NCBI GenBank assembly: GCA_037951105.1 | Contig: JBAMJV010009017.1 | Span: 124,001-188,000, forward strand | Source of the DNA: Echinarachnius parma | Lineage: Eukaryota > Echinodermata > Echinoidea > Clypeasteroida > Echinarachniidae | Length of the DNA stretch: 64,000 nucleotides | Reading direction: 5' to 3' | Shown here: piece after piece, positions 57,331 through 64,000 of the stretch | Position numbering within the stretch: position 1 is the first letter of the stretch | How the letters are laid out: each line of letters opens with the position of its first letter | Program-made: the position numbers and the translations under genes | The notes under the pieces: generated by a model | Told to the model about the DNA's origin: nothing | The model's input: the letters and a program-made list of their open reading frames with translations, nothing else | Databases searched by the model: none

Positions 57331-57879
57331 AATAATGCATCTGGGGCTTTGCGGTTAATTTGAAGTTCGATCTTCGATGCCGCCAAGTGAACACCAACGA
57401 CTAGCTAACTAACTGCTACAAGATTTTCAAATTTCAAGATAATTCAAACGAATTTTCATTTATTTGTGACTATATTTGCATGATTAGTGGTAGACTTGAT
57501 AGACGCGCTGTCAAATGGAGATGAAATTATAATTATTTCCTACATGAATGAGAAAAAATCTAGATAAATATATTCTTTGAAGCATTATTTATCCACTTTC
57601 CGATCATTTCCAACAACATCTTGAGATAAGACACGTCGCAAAAGTACCCTGGCATCCCCACCACGTTAATTTTCATCATGAATTTTTCAGTTTCCACACA
57701 GTTTCTATTAATAAGAAACACTCGAATTAGTTGAGTTCGGGTTTGCGAAAAGTCATCATAATAACAAAGCACACCTCTCTTTGAAATGTGCAACTGATGC
57801 GTATCTAATCAACCGAAACGTCGTTGTACCACCTGCAAGTTAAGTTCAGGTTCCCATTCAAATGAGCACATTCACTGCA

Positions 57880-58431
57880 TACTAAACTGGGCTCCAAAAG
57901 AAACTTAATTATCACTTCTTCAGAGCGACACACAAAAATCCAAAGCAGTAAAAGTAATCATAATTGGGCATAGAATAGATATAATACTCCTTAGCAAGCT
58001 CATCTAAAAATTGTATGTTTGCTTTAGTCAACAAAGAATAAAATAAGGTGAAATCGCAAGAGGTCATTTTTCAAAAATCACAGAAACTGCTCGCTTTCCG
58101 GGCACAGAGCTCGGTACGGACAATAGCCAGTCTAGTGGTTACATAATCCGCTTTGAAGTTGAATGAATAGCTATTGATAGTTCTGAACAGACTGCCTTTC
58201 GTGGAGGTTCGCAGCGAGCAGTTTCTGTGCCGGATTTTTGAAAAGTGACCTGTAGTGATTCCATGGCATTTTTCTCTTTTTTGGCAAAAACAAACTTGTA
58301 ATTTTTGAGATATGCTTCATAATGAGAAAGATAGCTTATCTGTGTCTAAATATGAAACAATTTGGTGCTATGGATTTTAGTGAGCGTCGCTCTGAAAAGG
58401 TGATAAGTTTCTTTTGGAGCCCAGTTTAGTA
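57880..58431. mobile_element. Mariner-type element, TACTAAACTGGGCTCC ends
   Basis: TACTAAACTGGGCTCCAAAA and its exact mirror; inner ACTTCTTCAGAGCGAC versus GTCGCTCTGAAAAGGT; an inner foldback around 58080-58255 (CAGAAACTGCTCGC mirrored by GCGAGCAGTTTCTG). TA edges. Confidence 0.88.
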
Positions 58432-59182
58432 TAGTTGACAGTGGCGGTATCTAACATCTACATGTAGTAAAGGATTCGAATCTGGTGTGACTCCAGCTAT
58501 AGCTCTTTGGTTATACAGTATGTGTAATCGGCTCGAAGTTCCCGCGCAGTCCAACGTGGAGTACCTGCAAAAATTATGGAATATCACAAAAAAGGTAATA
58601 AACCGTTCTTTGATCCCTTTTGAATGTTTCTAACATAGTATTAGGAACACTAGCGCGCAAATGTGTTCACAATTTGTAGCGAGGGTCAACTGATTGGTGG
58701 GGCAAAACTGCGAGGGAGCGGAGCGACCAAGCCCTCTAGCCACCAGCAGTACCACCTATACCGTTTGCGTATAGCATACAGAAATCACATTGCCGTAGTG
58801 CGTTAATTTTTCGCTCGGCGGGGCAATTGATTGTGCGAGGGGTGTTGGCGAATTCACTTTGACCCAGTTGACAATGAGTTGTTAATGGTTACGACCGGAC
58901 GCCACCGTTATAGAACAAAGGTACCACGTATAGTGTGTGGGGTCATGAGTAACATACAAAGGATTTTACACATGACAGAACAGGTATGCCTCTAGCGCCC
59001 GCTGTACACGCACACAGTCAGTTCGCTATTATCTATCAAATGTATCTAATTTAAACCACTTTTGCATGGCTTGGAAATCGATTTAGAGACACCGATATTT
59101 GACAAATTACAGAAGATAACCAAATTAGAGTGATTTTCATCATTTTCGACATTAACTGCAGATGTGATTGTGTTTTGTTTCA

Positions 59183-59417
59183 GGCCAGCATCAAGCCAGA
59201 CTTGCAGGTTATTCAACACTGTGACTGCGTTATGACAAACCAGGCAAGGCCACGTGCGATGACTGTTGCTATGGGTCATTTACCCCAGCAACCAGTGGCT
59301 CTTTCTGTCTCGTGTGGCATGACTGAACACAGAAAGCTTCAAACTATCACACATGCGCAAATTAATGGGATTATACCCAACATAGCATTGCAAGCGGGTG
59401 GGCAGACGAAAGGGTAA
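59183..59417 (+). other. Exon-like open stretch, unrecognised
   Basis: TTTTGTTTCAG acceptor, then an open frame to a stop at 59415: ASIKPDLQVIQHCDCVM, MTVAMGHLPQQPVALSVSCG, ALQAGGQTKG. Composition looks coding-like but I know no family. It could be a terminal exon or chance. No partner exon found. Confidence 0.2.
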
Positions 59418-59753
59418 CTAAAGTAACCATGGTAACGGACGGGACAGGTGGTGCAGTCTCATGAACCCTAGCCATGTAACCAGTGGTGTAGCGTGGGTGT
59501 ACTATTTTTGTTTGTTTGGGGGGGGGGGGGGGCGGGGGGGGGGGCACTCGACTATATTGCTGTACACACGAGCGACCACAGGTTTTTCAAACCCACCCTA
59601 AACAAGTTTTATCCATTGGCAAATGTATACCCTAATCAAGTATTTTCGCGTGCTTTTTTGACAATTTTGCCCCCTAAACAAGTATAACCCCTAAAACATA
59701 CCCCTAAACAAGGTCTACGTCACATCTACAATGTATTGTAAATGGTCCTGATA

Positions 59754-61177
59754 TAAACACAACAAAAAAAGTAACTCCCCCCTAAGCAAAATGGTGTAAC
59801 TTTTTAACGAATTGGGTTTGAGCAACATAACTTGGCAGGAATGTTTCTAAAATGATTGGCTAACGTCTCTGTGAAAATGAATTTGATCCGCCATGCCATG
59901 CATGAGTGAGCACACATTAAAGGAAAAATGTCACTTTTCAAAAGTCACAAGAGTCAAAAAGTGAAAATTCTGCCTTTGATGTGTGGTCACTCATCCATGA
60001 CTCGACGGACCAATTTCATTTTCGCAACATAAGTTAGTCAATAAATGTAGGAACAATCCTGCCGAGTTATTTTGCTCAAAACCTTTCCATTAAAAAGTTA
60101 TGTTATTTGATTAAGGGGGACTTATTTTTGTGTTGAGTTTAATTGATCAGTATTGTTGGAATAAACTCAACAAAAAAGTAAGTCTCCTCCTGATTAGAAT
60201 AACATAACTTTTTAACAAAAATGTTTTGAGCAAAATAACTCGGCAGGATTGTTCCTACACTTATTGACTAACTTCTGTGTGAAAATGAAATTGGTCCATC
60301 GAGTCATGCATGAGTGAGCACACATCAAAGGAAAGATTGGCACTTTGTGTGCTCACTCATGCGTGACTCAATGGACCAACTTCATTTTCACTCAGAAGTT
60401 AGTCACAAAGTGTAGGAACAATCCTGCCAAGTTATTTTGCTCAAAACATTTTGGTCAAAAAGTAACGCCATTTTTATTTAGGGGACTTACTTTTTTTGTT
60501 GTGTGTATTACAAAAGCGTTCATAAACACACAAAAAAAGTGAGTCCCCTAATCAAAATGGCGTCACTTTTTGACAAACTTGCTTTGAGCATAATAACTCG
60601 GCAGGATTGTTTCTATACTTTGTGACTAACTTCTGAATGAAAATGAAGTTGGTCAATTGAGTCACGCATGAGTGAGCACACAAAGTGCTAATCTTTCCTT
60701 TGATGCAATCCTGCCAAGTTATTTTGCTCAAAACATTTTTGTTAAAAAGTTATGTTATTCTAATCAGGAGGAGACTTACTTTTTTGTTGAGTTTATTCCA
60801 ACAATACTGATCAATTAAACTCAACACAAAAATAAGTCCCCCTTAATCAAATAACATAACTTTTTAATGGAAAGGTTTTGAGCAAAATAACTCGGCAGGA
60901 TTGTTCCTACATTTATTGACTAACTTATGTGCGAAAATGAAATTGGTCCGTCGAGTCATGGATGAGTGACCACACATCAAAGGCAGAATTTTCACTTTTT
61001 GACTCTTGTGACTTTTGAAAAGTGACATTTTTCCTTTAATGTGTGCTCACTCATTTTCACAGAGACGTTAGCCAATCATTTTAGAAACATTCCTGCCAAG
61101 TTATGTTGCTCAAACCCAATTCGTTAAAAAGTTACACCATTTTGCTTAGGGGGGGAGTTACTTTTTTTTTGTGTTTA
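59754..61177. mobile_element. 1.4-kb nested palindrome: eight alternating foldback units
   Basis: Outer ends TAAACACAACAAAAAAAGTA and GTTACTTTTTTTTTGTGTTT. Inside are eight units of about 90-200 bp in alternating orientation (about 59754-59945, 59945-60155, 60163-60345, 60340-60506, 60530-60695, 60700-60790, 60812-61000, 61005-61177). Unit-specific variants pair 1 with 8, 2 with 7, 3 with 6 and 4 with 5 about a centre near 60515. The right half is shorter through deletions near 60701 and 61050. TA at the edges; no coding. Confidence 0.85.
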
Positions 61178-61183
61178 GAAGAC

Positions 61184-61690
61184 CTAGAATGATAGCGCTT
61201 CGCGCTAGCGTTCTAGGTCTTCCTAATACGGGACTGAAAATTAATATTGTTTGTGCACGCTAATTGTGCTTAAAACTATACATATGATACGGTACTTACC
61301 ACCGACACACTCTCCAATATGTGATCCAACTATCGGGTGGATTAAAATTATGATTTTTCCTCCATTCCGCTAAAAATCAGTGATTTATGCGCCTCCTCGA
61401 CTTCTCTCCGTGTGTTAGCGCTACTGATATAGCGCCGTTCGCCGTTCGCATCGGCGGCCAGCATCGCGATCATCAACATTTGTTCGGAGTCGCGCTAACA
61501 CACGGAGAGAAGTCGAGGAGGCGCATAAATCACTGATTTTAAGCGGAATGGGGGGAAAAAAAATCATAATTTTAATCCACCCGATGGTTGGATCACATAT
61601 GTATAATTTTAAGCACAATTAGCGTGCACAAACATTATTCATTTTCAGTCCCATATCAGGAAGACCTATAGAACGCTAGCGCTTCGCGCT
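61184..61690. mobile_element. CpG-rich foldback element
   Basis: Arms mirror about 61440: GAAGTCGAGGAGGCGCATAA versus TTATGCGCCTCCTCGACTTC; ends form small hairpins (GCGCTTCGCGCTAGCG). Same family as the insert at 27402-27719. Confidence 0.8.
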
Positions 61691-61885
61691 AGCGTTCTCT
61701 AGAGTTATAATTTGACTCTTGAGTTGTAACGGCTCTTTTTGAATGATAACAGGGGTTTTACTTTGTCGTTTGTAATTGTGTATACTTTTCGAGCATGGTG
61801 GAGTTATAACTATTAGTTTGTACCGTAATGGTGCAGGTTTTGATTACTAAAGTTAAGTTTGACCAATACTCAACTATCCCTTTAA
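61691..61885. mobile_element. Right part of TTAA MITE family A
   Basis: ATTTGACTCTTGAGTTGTAA, GAGCATGGTGGAGTTATAAC and ACCAATACTCAACTATCCCT then TTAA. The same junction with the foldback is present at 27720. Confidence 0.8.
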
Positions 61886-62423
61886 AGGGGTAGTTTAGTT
61901 TTGGTAGAGAGGGCGCTGCACATCACAATTTTGTTTGTGAGGTATTGAAAAACTGAGTGTCGAATTTGAGAGATCATGCAATTTTAATGGCAGTATAAAC
62001 TTTATTTGGTCAAAATCGACCCAGAAACGGCTGAAATATCAATACATATAGCTGACCCTATAATTATTTGTGGCCCAAATAATTGGCTGATTTTTCAAAA
62101 AATTAAAAAAATGCTTGCACTTTTCAAAAATTTTCAAAAGCATTTTTTAAATAGTTATTGATGATCTCTCTATTTAATCATTATTTCAATACAACATCAC
62201 ATGCATTATTTTGTATGAAAAATGGTTGAAACCAATGCCTTTTTTGAAAGCGCCCTCTAGTGTTTTAATGGCTCTTTTTGAATGATAACGGGCTTTTTAC
62301 TAAGTCGTGTGTAATTTTGTATACCTTTCGAGCATGGTGGAGTTATAACTATTAGTTTATAATGTTACTGTCCAGGTTTGGTTACTAAGTTTCAGCCTTA
62401 CCAAAACTGTAATACCCCTTTAA
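61882..62423. mobile_element. TTAA-type MITE, family A variant
   Basis: Edges TTAAAGGGGTAGTTTAGTTT and CCAAAACTGTAATACCCCTT then TAA; interior GAGCATGGTGGAGTTATAAC and GTCGTGTGTAATTTTGTATA as in family A. Shares its left TTAA with the preceding element. Confidence 0.85.
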
Positions 62424-62551
62424 CATATTCAATTGATTTTCAGTATTTGGACATTATTTTGTATGCTCTTTCGGAAAATGAAGTTCAAATTTGAAAATTA
62501 TAAAAATAGATTTTTATGACGTCATAGCTTCTTTACTCTATAGCTTAGTAG

Positions 62552-62736
62552 AAATTGGAGAAAATAGACCCTGACATGGTGTCACTCACAGCGCCCTAAA
62601 ACAAAAACTACTCGACCCAAATTAATGTTCTTGGTATCAATTCCCATTTGAAAAGATACCCTATCCGATGGACTCGGTCATTTCGTTACTATATTTTGGG
62701 AAGTGCCTCGTTCCGTTTTTTTTGGGCCACCCTGTA
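62552..62736. mobile_element. Right third of the same mariner-type element
   Basis: GACATGGTGTCACTCACAGC, TTCTTGGTATCAATTCCCAT and TTGGGCCACCCTGTATA match 52282-52455. The left part is missing. A LINE follows directly. Confidence 0.8.
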
Positions 62737-62739
62737 TAG

Positions 62740-64000
62740 TCAAATGTCGCAAAATGGGCCGAGAGTTTTGAAGGCTCAAGGATTGAACAAAGTGGCCTAA
62801 GTTTCAGCTCACAAGATAGACCACTGCCAACACATACATGACACATCAACACCAAGGAAGGAACAAAATGGTTTTAAACGGACAAAAGCTAAAACTCTAC
62901 ATTGTATGCAAGTAAATTGTAATGGCCTGAAAAGTGACAAGGGTAAAGTTGACTTCCATGCAGCTGTAGCACAACATAACCCCGATGTTATCTTCGGCTG
63001 TGAATCGAAACTCGATGAGACAATACCCACCTACTCTGTGTTTCCTGAATCATATGAAGTCTACAGAAAGGACCGAACTGCTTTTGGAGGAGGTGTCTTT
63101 GAAGCAGTTAGGACTGACATCACTGCTGTTTCCCGACCGGAATTCGACTCGGACTCTGAAATTTGTTGGATGTCTGCTGAATTTGTGAAAAGCGGATGCA
63201 TCTACCTAGGCAGCTTTTACCGACCACCAAGCGGCAATGCTACTTCAGTGGATAACTTGGAAGCAAGCGTTCGCAAGGTGCTGAGTAAACAAAGAAAACT
63301 CCCAAACATAATTTTCGCTGGTGACGCCAATCTGCCTGATATTGATTGGGAGAGTGTATCTACTACAAACCCACGTACCCAAAGTCTGCATAATAAATGT
63401 TTGGACTTTCTGAATGAATGCAGTCTAACCCAGCTTACAAGAGACATTACCAGGCCAATTTATGGGAACATCCTAGATTTAGTCTGTACAAGTAACCCAG
63501 CTTTAGTGGATAAAGTGATTGTAAGCACAGGTATCAGTGATCATGATATTGTGTTATTTTGATGTCAACTTGTCTCCTAAACTACAGAGGAAACCACCGC
63601 GAACTGTGTATCATTACCACAAGACCGATACTGACGACATCAAAACAAGATGCAAGCATCTTGTTTCATCATACTTTGACCGCTCCCCTGATGAAAAGTA
63701 TGTAGAAGAGAACTGGAACTTCTTCAAAGACTCTTTGAAGGAAGTCAAGTCACATACCTCACAAGACAGTCAATGGGAAACCAAGTCATCCTTACATCAA
63801 CCGGCCTCTTATCAGAAAGATGAACAAAAGGGACAAGCTCTACCACAGAGCTAGAGCTACAAAGAATGAGCAACATTGGTCAACCTACACAAAGAAACGA
63901 AATGAGGTAGACAAAATGAAACGACAGTCCTTTAAAGAATACTTAAAAGACTTAGGCTCGAGTTTGAAGACGGATCCAAAGAGGTTTTGGGGATATGTCA
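62740..64000 (+). mobile_element. LINE endonuclease domain (CR1/L2/Jockey group), runs off the right edge
   Basis: From about 62820 the frame reads KTLHCMQVNCNGLKSDKGK, then DVIFGCESKLDE, GSFYRPPSG, NIIFAGDANLPDIDW and STGISDHDIVLF, covering the APE-type endonuclease (Glu in ESK, GD-N, SDH). At about 63560 the frame shifts once and continues DVNLSPKLQRKPPRTVY through to PKRFWGYV at the edge, the usual linker before the RT. One frameshift therefore breaks it here. The RT lies outside the window. Confidence 0.88.

Overview
The window is AT-rich animal genomic DNA with GT-AG introns, intact single-copy nuclear genes and a dense load of short inverted-repeat transposons. My best guess is an echinoderm, probably a sea urchin type. 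This rests on the SINE and LINE tails ending in GCGCTATATAAATG, the abundance of TTAA- and TA-flanked MITEs, and a proteinase K type subtilase of a kind I associate with echinoderms. That placement is inference. I see no bacterial or viral genes and no LTR element.

Four host genes can be rebuilt exon by exon. ZMAT2 (minus, 9041 to 4248, 5 exons, 209 aa) is the spliceosomal U1-type zinc-finger protein Snu23. SLX4 (plus, 13803 to 30660, 16 exons, 1797 aa) is the scaffold for structure-specific DNA-repair nucleases. TMEM184C (minus, 45265 to 39047, 8 exons, 585 aa) is a multipass membrane protein of the TMEM184/OST-alpha family. A secreted proteinase K-like subtilase (plus, 47254 to 51900, 8 exons) is frame-disrupted in two exons. 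Coding phase closes across all exon joins for the first three. ZMAT2 and SLX4 are divergent, SLX4 and TMEM184C convergent, TMEM184C and the subtilase divergent. I see no functional link between neighbours beyond both ZMAT2 and SLX4 being housekeeping nuclear proteins.

Layout: 1-4.2 kb MITEs and minisatellite; 4.2-9.2 kb ZMAT2, with a 941-bp almost perfect palindrome in intron 1; 9.2-13.8 kb AT-rich spacer with a decayed LINE; 13.8-30.7 kb SLX4; 30.7-39.0 kb transposon-only spacer, including a 3.2-kb element carrying an iterated 12-bp motif; 39.0-45.3 kb TMEM184C; 47.3-51.9 kb subtilase; 52-57.3 kb MITE, LINE tail and long G-tract minisatellites; 57.3-62.7 kb stacked foldback elements, including a 1.4-kb nested palindrome of eight units; 62.7 kb to the edge, a LINE endonuclease ORF.

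The most unusual points are: the intron-borne palindrome that carries an exon-like block with splice sites in both arms; the eight-unit mirror-symmetric foldback array; the iterated-motif element; repeated decayed tandem copies of splice junctions in both SLX4 and ZMAT2; and two textbook UIM motifs at the SLX4 N-terminus.
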